Shown: positions 37,701-49,813, counted from the first letter of the stretch. The stretch: DNA of 64,000 nt from Protonemura montana (GCA_947568835.1 OX387602.1:1-64000); one strand, 5' to 3'. Translations and numbers: made by a program. Notes: generated by a model from the sequence alone, not told the origin.

Positions 37701-40700
37701 TAGCCTCAGTGTCTGAGACAACTAGCCTCGGTGTGTGAGACAACTAGCATCAGTGTCTGAGACAACTAGCCTCAGTGTCTGAGACAACTAGCCTCAGTGT
37801 CTGAGACAACTAGCCTCAGTGTCTGAGACAACTAGCCTCAGTGTCTGAGACAACTAGCCTCGGTGTGTGAGACAACTAGCATCAGTGTGTGAGACAACTA
37901 GCCTCAGTGTGTGAGACAACTAGCCTCAGTGTGTGAGACAACTAGCCTCAGTGTCTGAGACAACTAGCATCAGTGTCTGAGACAACCAGCCTCAGTGTCT
38001 GAGACAACTAGCCTCAGTGTCTGAGACAACTAGCCTCGGTGTGTGAGACAACTAGCCTCAGTGTCTGAGACAACTAGCATCAGTGTCTGAGACAACTAGC
38101 ATCAGTGTCTGAGACAACTAGCCTCAGCGTGTGAGACAACTAGCCTCAGTGTCTGAGACAACTAGCCTCAGTGTCTGAGACAACTAGCCTCGGTGTGTGA
38201 GACAACTAGCATCAGTGTCTGAGACAACTAGCCTCAGTGTCTGAGACAACTAGCCTCAGTGTCTGAGACAACTAGCCTCAGTGTCTGAGACAACTAGCCT
38301 CGGTGTGTGAGACAACTAGCATCAGTGTCTGAGACAACTAGCCTCAGTGTCTGAGACAACTAGCCTCAGTGTCTGAGACAACTAGCCTCAGTGTCTGAGA
38401 CAACTAGCCTCGGTGTGTGAGACAACTAGCATCAGTGTCTGAGACAACTAGCCTCAGTGTCTGAGACAACTAGCATCAGTGTCTGAGACAACTAGCCTCA
38501 GTGTCTGAGACAACTAGCCTCAGTGTCTGAGACAACTAGCCTCAGTGTCTGAGACAACTAGCCTCAGTGTCTGAGACAACTAGCCTCAGTGTCTGAGACA
38601 ACTAGCCTCAGTGTCTAAGACAACTAGCATCAGTGTCTGAGACAACTAGCCTCAGTGTCTGAGACAACTAGCCTCAGTGTGTGAGACAACTAGCCTCAGT
38701 GTGTGAGACAACTAGCCTCAGTGTCTGAGACAACTAGCCTCAGTGTCTGAGACAACTAGCATCAGTGTCTGAGACAACTAGCCTCAGTGTCTGAGACAAC
38801 TAGCATCAGTGTCTGAGACAACTAGCCTCAGTGTCTGAGACAACTAGCATCAGTGTCTGAGACAACAAGCCTCAGTGTGTGAGACAACTAGCATCAGTGT
38901 CTGAGACAACTAGCCTCAGTGTCTGAGACAACTAGCATCAGTGTCTGAGACAACTAGCATCAGTGTGTGAGACAACTAGCCTCAGTGTCTGAGACAACTA
39001 GCCTCAGTGTCTGAGACAACTAGCCTCAGTGTGTGAGACAACTAGCCTCAGTGTGTGAGACAACTAGCCTCAGTGTCTGAGACAACCAGCCTCAGTGTCT
39101 GAGACAACTAGCATCAGTGTCTGAGACAACTAGCCTCAGTGTCTGAGACAACTAGCCTCAGTGTGTGAGACAACTAGCCTCAGTGTCTGAGACAACTAGC
39201 CTCAGTGTCTGAGACAACTAGCATCAGTGTCTGAGACAACTAGCCTCAGTGTGAGAGACAACTAGCCTCAGTGTGTGAGACAACTAGCCTCAGTGTCTGA
39301 GACAACTAGCCTCAGTGTGTGAGACAACTAGCCTCAGTGTCTGAGACAACTAGCCTCAGTGTCTGAGACAACTAGCCTCAGTGTCTGAGACAACTAGCCT
39401 CGGTGTCTGAGACAACTAGCCTCAGTGTCTGAGACAACTAGCCTCAGTGTGTGAGACAACTAGCCTCAGTGTCTGAGACAACTAGCCTCAGTGTCTGAGA
39501 CAACTAGCCTCAGTGTCTAAAACAACTAGCCTCAGTGTGTGAGACAACTAGCCTCAGTGTCTGAGACAACTAGCATCAGTGTCTGAGACAACTAGCCTCA
39601 GTGTCTGAGACAACTAGCATCAGTGTCTGAGACAACTAGCCTCAGTGTCTGAGACAACTAGCCTCAGTGTGTGAGACAACTAGCATCAGTGTCTGAGACA
39701 ACTAGCCTCAGTGTCTGAGACAACTAGCCTCAGTGTGTGAGACAACTAGCCTCAGTGTCTGAGACAACTAGCCTCAGTGTCTGAGACAACTAGCTTCAGC
39801 GTCTGAGACAACTAGCACGGTGTGTGAGACAACTAGCCTCAGTGTGTGAGACAACTAGCATCAGTGTGTGAGACAACTAGCCTCAGTGTCTGAGACAACT
39901 AGCCTCAGTGTCTGAGACAACTAGCATCAGTGTCTGAGACAACTAGCCTCAGTGTCTGAGACAACTAGTCTCAGTGTCTGAGACAACTAGCATCAGTGTC
40001 TGAGACAACTAGCCTCAGTGTCTGAGACAACTAGCATCAGTGTCTGAGACAACTAGCCTCAGTGTCTGAGACAACTAGTCTCAGTGTCTGAGACAACTAG
40101 CCTCAGTGTCTGAGACAACTAGCCTCAGTGTCTGAGACAACTAGCCTCAGTGTCTGAGACAACTAGCCTCAGTGTCTGAGACAACTAGCCTCAGTGTCTG
40201 AGACAACTAGCCTCAGTGTCTGAGACAACCAGCCTCAGTGTCTGAGACAACTAGCCTCAGTGTGTGAGACAACTAGCATCAGTGTCTGAGACAACTAGCA
40301 TCAGTGTGTGAGACAACTAGCCTCAGTGTCTGAGACAACTAGCCTCAGTGTCTGAGACAACTAGCATCAGTGTCTGAGACAACTAGCCTCAGTGTCTGAG
40401 ACAACTAGCTTCAGCGTCTGAGACAACTAGCCTCAGTGTGTGAGACAACTAGCCTCAGTGTCTGAGACAACTAGCATCAGTGTCTGAGACAACTAGCCTC
40501 AGTGTGTGAGACAACTAGCCTCAGTGTCTGAGACAACTAGCATCAGTGTCTGAGACAACTAGCATCAGTGTCTGAGACAACTAGCCTCAGTGTCTGAGAC
40601 AACTAGCCTCAGTGTCTGAGACAACTAGCCTCAGTGTCTGAGACAACTAGCCTCAGTGTGTGAGACAACTAGCATCAGTGTCTGAGACAACTAGCCTCAG

Positions 40701-43700
40701 TGTGTGAGACAACTAGCCTCTGTGTGTGAGACAACTAGCATCAGTGTCTGAGACAACTAGCCTCAGTGTCTGAGACAACTAGCCTCAGTGTGTGAGACAA
40801 CTAGCCTCAGTGTCTGAGACAACTAGCATCAGTGTCTGAGACAACTAGCCTCAGTGTCTGAGACAACTAGCATCAGTGTCTGAGACAACTAGCCTCAGTG
40901 TCTGAGACAACTAGTCTCAGTGTCTGAGACAACTAGCCTCAGTGTCTGAGACAACTAGCCTCAGTGTGTGAGACAACTAGCCTCGGTGTCTGAGACAACT
41001 AGCCTCAGTGTCTGAGACAACTAGCCTCAGTGTCTGAGACAACTAGCCTCAGTGTCTGAGACAACTAGCCTCAGTGTCTGAGACAACTAGCCTCAGTGTC
41101 TGAGACAACTAGCATCAGTGTGTGAGACAACTAGCCTCAGTGTCTGAGACAACCAGCCTCAGTGTCTGAGACAACTAGCATCAGTGTCTGAGACAACTAG
41201 CCTCAGTGTCTGAGACAACTAGCCTCAGTGTGTGAGACAACTAGCCTCAGTGTCTGAGACAACTAGCCTCAGTGTCTGAGACAACTAGCATCAGTGTCTG
41301 AGACAACTAGCCTCAGTGTGAGAGACAACTAGCCTCAGTGTGTGAGACAACTAGCCTCAGTGTCTGAGACAACTAGCCTCAGTGTGTGAGACAACTAGCC
41401 TCAGTGTCTGAGACAACTAGCCTCAGTGTCTGAGACAACTAGCCTCAGTGTCTGAGACAACTAGCCTCGGTGTCTGAGACAACTAGCCTCAGTGTCTGAG
41501 ACAACTAGCCTCAGTGTGTGAGACAACTAGCCTCAGTGTCTGAGACAACTAGCCTCAGTGTCTGAGACAACTAGCATCAGTGTCTGAGACAACTAGCCTC
41601 AGTGTCTAAAACAACTAGCCTCAGTGTGTGAGACAACTAGCCTCAGTGTCTGAGACAACTAGCATCAGTGTCTGAGACAACTAGCCTCAGTGTCTGAGAC
41701 AACTAGCATCAGTGTCTGAGACAACTAGCCTCAGTGTCTGAGACAACTAGCCTCAGTGTGTGAGACAACTAGCATCAGTGTCTGAGACAACTAGCCTCAG
41801 TGTCTGAGACAACTAGCCTCAGTGTGTGAGACAACTAGCCTCAGTGTCTGAGACAACTAGCCTCAGTGTCTGAGACAACTAGCTTCAGCGTCTGAGACAA
41901 CTAGCACGGTGTGTGAGACAACTAGCCTCAGTGTGTGAGACAACTAGCATCAGTGTGTGAGACAACTAGCCTCAGTGTCTGAGACAACTAGCCTCAGTGT
42001 CTGAGACAACTAGCATCAGTGTCTGAGACAACTAGCCTCAGTGTCTGAGACAACTAGTCTCAGTGTCTGAGACAACTAGCATCAGTGTCTGAGACAACTA
42101 GCCTCAGTGTCTGAGACAACTAGCATCAGTGTCTGAGACAACTAGCCTCAGTGTCTGAGACAACTAGTCTCAGTGTCTGAGACAACTAGCCTCAGTGTCT
42201 GAGACAACTAGCCTCAGTGTCTGAGACAACTAGCCTCAGTGTCTGAGACAACTAGCCTCAGTGTCTGAGACAACTAGCCTCAGTGTCTGAGACAACCAGC
42301 CTCAGTGTCTGAGACAACTAGCCTCAGTGTGTGAGACAACTAGCATCAGTGTCTGAGACAACTAGCATCAGTGTGTGAGACAACTAGCCTCAGTGTCTGA
42401 GACAACTAGCCTCAGTGTCTGAGACAACTAGCATCAGTGTCTGAGACAACTAGCCTCAGTGTCTGAGACAACTAGCTTCAGCGTCTGAGACAACTAGCCT
42501 CAGTGTGTGAGACAACTAGCCTCAGTGTCTGAGACAACTAGCATCAGTGTCTGAGACAACTAGCCTCAGTGTGTGAGACAACTAGCCTCAGTGTCTGAGA
42601 CAACTAGCATCAGTGTCTGAGACAACTAGCATCAGTGTCTGAGACAACTAGCCTCAGTGTCTGAGACAACTAGCCTCAGTGTCTGAGACAACTAGCCTCA
42701 GTGTCTGAGACAACTAGCCTCAGTGTGTGAGACAACTAGCATCAGTGTCTGAGACAACTAGCCTCAGTGTGTGAGACAACTAGCCTCTGTGTGTGAGACA
42801 ACTAGCATCAGTGTCTGAGACAACTAGCCTCAGTGTCTGAGACAACTAGCCTCAGTGTGTGAGACAACTAGCCTCAGTGTCTGAGACAACTAGCATCAGT
42901 GTCTGAGACAACTAGCCTCAGTGTCTGAGACAACTAGCATCAGTGTCTGAGACAACTAGCCTCAGTGTCTGAGACAACTAGCCTCAGTGTCTGAGACAAC
43001 TAGCCTCAGTGTGTGAGACAACCAGCCTTAGTGTGTGAGACAACTAGCCTCAGTGTCTGAGACAACTAGCATCAGTGTCTGAGACAACTAGCCTCAGTGT
43101 CTGAGACAACTAGCCTCAGTGTCTGAGACAACTAGCATCAGTGTCTGAGACAACTAGCCTCAGTGTCTGAGACAACTAGCCTCAGTGTCTGAGACAACTA
43201 GCCTCAGTGTCTGAGACAACTAGCCTCAGTGTCTGAGACAACTAGCCTCAGTGTCTGAGACAACTAGCCTCAGTGTCTGAGACAACTAGCCTCAGTGTCT
43301 GAGACAACTAGCCTCAGTGTCTGAGACAACTAGCCTCAGTGTCTGAGACAACTAGCCTCAGTGTCTGAGACAACTAGCATCAGTGTCTGAGACAACTAGC
43401 ATCAGTGTCTGAGACAACTAGCCTCAGTGTCTGAGACAACTAGCATCAGTGTCTGAGACAACTAGCCTCAGTGTCTGAGACAACCAGCCTCAGTGTCTGA
43501 GACAACTAGCATCAGTGTCTGAGACAACTAGCCTCAGTGTCTGAGACAACCAGCCTCAGTGTCTGAGACAACTAGCATCAGTGTCTGAGACAACTAGCAT
43601 CAGTGTCTGAGACAACTAGCATCAGTGTCTGAGACAACTAGCCTCAGCGTGTGAGACAACTAGCCTCAGTGTCTGAGACAACCAGCCTCAGTGTCTGAGA

Positions 43701-46257
43701 CAACTAGCATCAGTGTCTGAGACAACTAGCCTCAGTGTCTGAGACAACCAGCCTCAGTGTCTGAGACAACTAGCATCAGTGTCTGAGATAACTAGCATCA
43801 GTGTCTGAGACAACTAGCCTCAGTGTGTGAGACAACTAGCCTCAGTGTCTGAGACAACTAGCATCAGTGTCTGAGACAACTAGCCTCAGTGTCTGAGACA
43901 ACTAGCATCAGTGTCTGAGACAACTAGCCTCAGTGTCTGAGACAACCAGCCTCAGTGTCTGAGACAACTAGCATCAGTGTCTGAGACAACTAGCCTCAGT
44001 GTCTGAGACAACTAGCATCAGTGTCTGAGACAACTAGCCTCAGTGTCTGAGACAACTAGCCTCAGCGTGTGAGACAACTAGCCTCAGTGTGTGAGACAAC
44101 TAGCCTCAGTGTGTGAGACAACTAGCCTCAGTGTGTGAGACAACTAGCCTCAGTGTCTGAGACAACTAGCCTCAGTGTCTGAGACAACTAGCATCAGTGT
44201 CTGAGACAACTAGCCTCAGTGTCTGAGACAACTAGCCTCAGTGTCTGAGACAACTAGCCTCAGTGTCTGAGACAACTAGCATCAGTGTCTGAGACAACTA
44301 GCATCAGTGTCTGAGACAACTAGCATCAGTGTCTGAGACAACTAGCCTCAGTGTCTGAGACAACTAGCTTCAGTGTCTGAGACAACTAGCCTCAGTGTCT
44401 GAGACAACTAGCCTCAGTGTGTGAGACAACTAGCCTCAGTGTCTGAGACAACTAGCCTCAGTGTCTGAGACAACCAGCATCAGTGTCTGAGACAACTAGC
44501 CTCAGTGTCTGAGACAACTAGCCTCAGTGTCTGAGACAACTAGCCTCAGTGTCTGAGACAACTAGCCTCAGTGTCTGAGACAACTAGCCTCAGTGACTGA
44601 GACAACTAGCCTCAGTGTCTGAGACAACTAGCATCAGAGTCTGAGACAACTAGCCTCAGTGTGTGAGACAACTAGCCTCAGTGTGTGAGACAACTAGCCT
44701 CAGCGTGTGAGATAACTAGCCTCAGTGTCTGAGACAACTAGCCTCAGTGTGTGAGACAACTAGCCTCAGTGTGTGAGACAACTAGCCTCAGTGTCTGAGA
44801 CAACTAGCCTCAGTGTCTGAGACAACTAGCCTCAGTGTCTGAGACAACTAGCATCAGTGTCTGAGACAACTAGCCTCAGTGTCTGAGACAACTAGCATCA
44901 GTGTCTGAGACAACTAGCCTCAGCGTGTGAGACAACTAGCCTCAGCGTGTGAGACAACTAGTCTCAGTGTCTGAGACAACTAGCATCAGTGTCTGAGACA
45001 ACTAGCCTCAGTGTCTGAGACAACTAGCCTCAGTGTCTGAGACAACTAGTCTCAGTGTGTGAGACAACTAGCATCAGTGTCTGAGACAACTAGCCTCAGT
45101 GTCTGAGACAACTAGCCTCAGCGTGTGAGACAACTAGCCTCAGCGTGTGAGACAACTAGTCTCAGTGTCTGAGACAACTAGCATCAGTGTCTGAGACAAC
45201 TAGCATCAGTGTCTGAGACAACTAGCCTCAGCGTGTGAGACAACTAGCCTCAGTGTCTGAGACAACTAGCCTCAGTGTTTGAGACAACTAGCCTCGGTGT
45301 GTGAGACAACTAGCATCAGTGTCTGAGACAACTAGCCTCAGTGTCTGAGACAACTAGCATCAGTGTCTGAGACAACTAGCCTCAGTGTGTGAGACAACTA
45401 GCCTCAGTGTCTGAGACAACTAGCCTCAGCGTGTGAGACAACTAGCCTCAGTGTCTGAGACAACTAGCCTCAGTGTCTGAGACAACTAGCCTCGGTGTGT
45501 GAGACAACTAGCATCAGTGTCTGAGACAACTAGCCTCAGTGTCTGAGACAACTAGCATCAGTGTCTGAGACAACTAGCCTCAGTGTCTGAGACAATAGCC
45601 TCAGTGTCTGAGACAACTAGCCTCAGTGTGTGAGACAACTAGCCTCAGTGTCTGAGACAACTAGCATCAGTGTCTGAGACAACTAGCATCAGTGTCTGAG
45701 ACAACTAGCCTCAGTGTGTGAGACAACTAGCATCAGTGTCTGAGACAACTAGCCTCAGTGTCTGAGACAACTAGCCTCAGTGTCTGAGACAACTAGCCTC
45801 AGTGTCTGAGACAACTAGCATCAGTGTCTGAGACAACTAGCCTCAGTGTCTGAGACAACTAGCCTCAGTGTCTGAGACAACTAGCCTCAGTGTGTGAGAC
45901 AACTAGCCTCAGTGTCTGAGACAACTAGCCTCAGTGTCTGAGACAACTAGCCTCAGTGTGTGAGACAACTAGCATCAGTGTCTGAGACAACTAGCCTCAG
46001 TGTGTGAGACAACTAGCCTCAGTGTGTGAGACAACTAGCCTCAGTGTCTGAGACAACTAGCCTCAGTGTGTGAGACAACTAGCCTCAGTGTCTGAGACAA
46101 CTAGCCTCAGTGTCTGAGACAACTAGCATCAGTGTCTGAGACAACTAGCATCAGTGTCTGAGACAACTAGCCTCAGTGTCTGAGACAACTAGCCTCAGTG
46201 TCTGAGACAACTAGCCTCAGTGTCTGAGACAACTAGCCTCAGTGTCTGAGACAACTT
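19779..46257. repeat. 22-bp satellite, about 1,200 copies in 26.5 kb
   Basis: A single uninterrupted array with core GAGACAACTAGC and period 22. Three positions vary repeatedly: CCTCAG/CATCAG, CAGTG/CAGCG and GTCT/GTGT. Rare private variants (GTTAG, CCGAG, CACGG, TATGTG, CCTTAG, CCTCGG) act as landmarks and reveal large internal duplications. Indels are very rare; the clearest are a one-base deletion in the CACGG unit (39816 and 41905) and a short unit near 45594. Stops in all frames (TAG, TGA) and a period not divisible by 3 rule out coding. The unit contains the dyad TGTCTGAGACA. Confidence 0.98.
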
Positions 46258-46452
46258 GACCCACACGTGGGGTTAAAAGTCTGAAACATTTTTAGGTCAA
46301 CTAAGAGACATAGCAATTCAACTGATGGTCTAATAAATCGCAAAAAAATTGACATTATAACCAAATGTGTATTAATCAATAAAAAACATATAAAAAAAGA
46401 ATAACTTCATTTGTCTAGAAGATATGCACACATAAATAGATTTTGAGACAAC
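46258..46452. other. right unique part of the TIR unit
   Basis: AT-rich DNA following the last 22-bp unit; contains CACACGTGGGG just after the array edge and an isolated GAGACAACTAG at 46445-46455 next to the right TIR. Confidence 0.5.
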
Positions 46453-46470
46453 TAGACCCCTCCTCCCCTA

Positions 46471-46912
46471 CAATTTACTTTTTTTTTTTGTGAATACACT
46501 TTTCTAATAATCTGTTAATTTATATAACCATCTGTTTAAAAGGTGAAGTTTAAGATCATCTAGAAAATTAAGCATGTTTCTTGCGTGCTTTGTCTGCTTT
46601 GGCAGCCTTTTGTGGAATTTGGCACCCAATTAATCTGGGTAATAACCTACTAAATATTGTTTAGCTCTTCACCTTGATATTTATGTTTTCTTTTTGTCTG
46701 GTTGTGTTTGTTGCTATTGGTGATTGGTGGTACATTACCTCGGTAGTGTTGTACAATTGTATCGGCCTGGTACCGTTAGCAAGCCTTGCACACAGATCTG
46801 CAGTTACTTTTACTGCTAACACCTACCATCGCTCGCAGTGCTCGTTTCTGACAAGTAAGTTTCGACTAGAATTATCTTGAGCTGCCCCGAGAGCAGATCC
46901 CTAATGATAGGT
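46471..46912. other. unique DNA, no gene supported
   Basis: A 68-codon plus-strand frame at 46674-46880 starts hydrophobic but has no recognisable family and no support. Nothing else seen. Confidence 0.4.
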
Positions 46913-47143
46913 GGGTCATTCCATGTCTAATCAATCGACCAAAAAACCGTCACCTCTCAGAAAAATTGTGCCTCAGAAACTGGCTCGTGACCGTACCGGG
47001 TGAACCATTTGACTCAGAGGCAAACAAAAGAATATGTCAACAAGAGAAATAATGTCGTCATCATCCTACCAAGTTTGGTCGATTTCTGAGAGGTGACGGT
47101 CAATTTTCCAGAAAAATTGTTTGAATTGACATGAAATGACTCA
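46913..47143. mobile_element. foldback MITE of about 230 bp
   Basis: The ends form a long imperfect inverted repeat. GGGTCATTCCATGTC with CGACCAAA on the left pairs with TTTGGTCG and GACATGAAATGACTC on the right. ACCGTCACCTCTCAGAAA (46946-46963) is perfectly inverted at 47083-47100. The GGGTCATTCCATGTC terminus is a motif I associate with MITE ends in many invertebrate genomes. No coding capacity. Confidence 0.65.
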
Positions 47144-47965
47144 GATGTGACTCAATGAGGTCAACGTAGACTAGAGTAAGTGAATCTTGACTTACTTCAG
47201 ATCTGAAGTTGCAAAGTACGAAAACACTAAGAGACAATTATTTTCGCTACATGGTTGCTAATCGAGCGTATTTCTAATCATTAGGTCAAAGAAACTTGGT
47301 TTCTGAACTAAAAAAAATCTTATTCAAGATACTTTTTGATAAAAATCTTTGACCGATAAGCTTTGAAAGTCGCCGGCCACGCTGTTTTTTCTTTTTTTTT
47401 ACATAGTCTTGGGCTCAAAGGGGCAATTACTCTTCAAAATTGGTTTTTACCATAGATTTGTAACTGTAGTGTGAAATGAAATTGACCTATTTAAAAGAAT
47501 TTTCTGAAAATGTGGATTTGCAATTAATTATTTAAGATTTCTGGCTTTTCGCGCGGCACGATCTGCGAGCTGAGTACTGTCTGAGTACTGTAGCTTGTAG
47601 AGTACTGTCTTTCCCTGCGGCTGCTCCGTTTGCCAAAGTCGAAAAACGCGGACTTTGGCAATTTCTGCACGGACGGCCGTGGACAAATGGGTTTTTTATT
47701 TTAGTCCAAATGCCATCATTAAATCTTCCAAATTGATGAACAAAGTTCAAATTCGAAGGTAAAGACCCCTAAAACACCCTGAACTTGAAATTTGGCGTTT
47801 TTGACGATGTAGGTCCGAATACAATACATTGTTCAAATTTCGAATAAAGAGAATGATGCTTGAAGAGTAAAAATGACAATTCTACACAGATGAACAGCAT
47901 AGCCGGTGACCCTGTCAAAGTGAGTCTATAATCAATTTAATATTTTACACCTAGGTAACCCACTG
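47144..47965. other. upstream region of the glycosyltransferase gene
   Basis: Unique AT-rich DNA. GAGTACTGT occurs three times at 47571-47605. A 72-codon minus-strand frame (47532-47750) is not convincing. The promoter or an upstream non-coding exon of the glycosyltransferase should lie here, but no core element is identifiable. Confidence 0.4.
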
Positions 47966-49813
47966 ATGGCGCACTTAAGAAGAAGGTTGACATGGCGGGT
48001 TCTTGTGAATATTATATTAGTATTCACCTCGTTGCTTTTTGCACCTCACGTCTTGCAATGGGGCAGCGCATCGACCCAGAGCAGCTTCGACGGACCAAGG
48101 ATTGGACGACCTCAACCGAGCGATAACAACATCTTCTTCTTCGAAGGCTCATGCGCTCAAAACCGGACAAACATAAAAAAAGATAGGGAACAAGCAGGAC
48201 TACAACTTGACACAAAGGCGGCTTGTGCCATCGAATCAACAGCCAGGACAAACCCAGACATGAACATCTACCTGTTTTCTTCCTGCCCGTTCGACGAAAA
48301 CACACAAACCAGTCCCATGGAGCAAGAAATATTTACCAAGCACAAGAACGTGTTTGTTTGGTACCAAAGTCTGGAAAGTTTGTTTGAAAACTCAGATCTG
48401 CAAGATTTGTTTGCTTCTAACAAAATGTATGACTCACCATTCAAGACGCAGTCAAGCGACGTGATGAGGGTTTTGATGTTGCAGAAGTTCGGAGGAACTT
48501 ACTTGGATTTGGACTTTATTGTACTCAGGTATTGGACTTTATTGTACTCAGGTATTGTACTTTATTGTACTCAGGTATTGGACTTTATTGTACTCAGGTA
48601 TTGTACTTTATTGTACTCATGTATTGTACTTTATTGTACTCAGGTATTGTACTTTATTGTACTCAGGTATTGTACTTTATTGTACTCAGGTATTGTACTT
48701 TATTGTACTCAGGTATTGGACTTTATTGTGTCAAGTATACATTTAGAAAGCCATCAATTTGGACACAAACATGTTCTTAACAAAAGATTTGTTGAAAATC
48801 TTAGCACAGACATTATTTATTTCACATTTTGGGCCTGTTTTCCAGTGCTCCCTAAAGTACCTAACAGTCTTTTTATTTGTTTTATTTTGCTTGGCAACAG
48901 CCAATCAGAAGATTGTCTTGTTTGTTTACTGTCTGTTTGTTAACTGTGCCACTGAAAAACTCTAAAAATTTAAATCAGTGGCTTTTACAAATTTTTTTGT
49001 CACATTTGCCGATTGCAAAGAGTAGTTTGGACCTTATAAGAAAATTAGTGATGTTTACCGATTTTGTTTGGTGGTATTTTTGATAGATTTGACTTTGTAC
49101 TTTTTAGGGAATTTAAGTGAATGTTTGATTTTGTCTGTGCAGACCACTTTCGTTGCTAGCCCCCAACTCTGCGGGTCTCGAGTCTTCCAAAATAATCAAC
49201 GGAGCCGCTCTGCGTTTTGGATTGAACTCTGCTGGACGCAAAGTGGCCGACATGTTTGTACAAGAAATCAAGACGAAATTCAACGGCAAAATTTGGGGGG
49301 AAAATGGGCCTCGTTTGACCACACGAGTCTTGAAGAAGCTGTGCAAACTTAAAACGGTATGTACAGTTGCAGTCAAGATCGGAGGAGTAACTGTAAGCAT
49401 GGGACCAAACGCCAAAACAAAACCCGTGCACATGAAATAGAAGAAAATAATATTATACCATTTCCTTTACTGCTTTTCAGGTTCGGTCCTTATCAGCGGA
49501 AAAATGTCAAGGGTTTACCATCTACAGTACTGAAGTCTTCTACCCGAACAAATTGGAGTCATGGAGGAAAATGTACGATTACAAGTGGACAGCAAAAATC
49601 CTCAAGAAGATTGCAAACAGCACAGCGGTGCATTTGTGGAACTCGATGGCCCGACATGAAAAGTATGGGAAACCTCCCGATCTGTTCCGTGACTCGAATC
49701 AAACGATGATGGTTCTGCAGAGGGAATTTTGTCCGATTTCACACACTTATAATGAGATTTCAACAAAACAAAGCAAACCTCACAATGAGCCCCGACCCAA
49801 CAAAGGCAAATAG
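47966..49813 (+). CDS. A4GALT-like: alpha-1,4-galactosyl/N-acetylgalactosaminyltransferase (Gb3-synthase family), 3 exons
   Basis: Spliced product of 369 residues. Exons: 47966-48528, 49143-49356, 49481-49813, with introns GT-AG (CAG|GTATTG, ACG|GTATGT; acceptors TGTGCAG, CTTTTCAG). It is a type II Golgi enzyme: short basic N-terminus (RRRLTW), then a membrane anchor at about residues 11-30. SDVMRVLMLQKFGG (about 163-177) leads into the DXD metal and nucleotide-sugar site LDLD (180-183). The C-terminal Gb3-synthase part has NGAALRF (207-213), WGENGP (239-244), FYPNKLESW (279-287) and HLWN (310-313). The family adds alpha-1,4-Gal (vertebrate Gb3) or alpha-1,4-GalNAc (insect arthro-series glycolipids), so the donor sugar is uncertain. 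Length matches animal homologues. The frame stays open into intron 1 because of a 23-bp repeat of the splice junction; that extension is an artefact. Confidence 0.9.
48506..48735 (+). repeat. 23-bp minisatellite made of the exon 1/intron 1 junction
   Basis: The last 19 or so coding bases of exon 1 (ending TTATTGTACTCAG) plus the first intron bases (GTATTG) are repeated with period 23 at 48529, 48552, 48575, 48598, 48621, 48644, 48667, 48690 and 48713. Units differ only in TTGGAC/TTGTAC and in one CATG variant; the last unit decays to GTGTCAAG. Nearly every unit contains CAG|GTATTG, so about eight extra potential 5' splice sites follow the authentic one. Confidence 0.95.

Larger units (their letters stand above)
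19107..46470. mobile_element. 27.4-kb TIR-bounded unit enclosing the giant satellite
   Basis: TAGGGGAGGAGGGGTCTA at 19107-19124 is perfectly inverted at 46453-46470. The outermost TA on each side fits a TA target duplication. Just inside each TIR lie motifs related to the satellite unit: GTTGTCTCAGTG on the left (near 19140) and GAGACAACTAG on the right (46445-46455). Unique flanks of about 650 bp (left) and 180 bp (right) separate the TIRs from the array. No transposase was found. I read it as a TA-inserting DNA transposon whose subterminal motif expanded to 26.5 kb. The inverted repeat is observed; the history is inferred. Confidence 0.55.

Noticed and set aside
19779..46257. CRISPR-like look of a short direct repeat
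   Set aside because: Repeats are contiguous with no unique spacers and the genome is eukaryotic.
46674..46880. Hydrophobic 68-codon frame
   Set aside because: No family, no splice or start support; likely chance in AT-rich DNA.
48519..48943. Open frames continuing the glycosyltransferase through the 23-bp repeat
   Set aside because: Homology ends at LDLDFIVLR and resumes at PLSLLAP in exon 2; the open frames are caused by the stop-free 23-bp unit in an intron.
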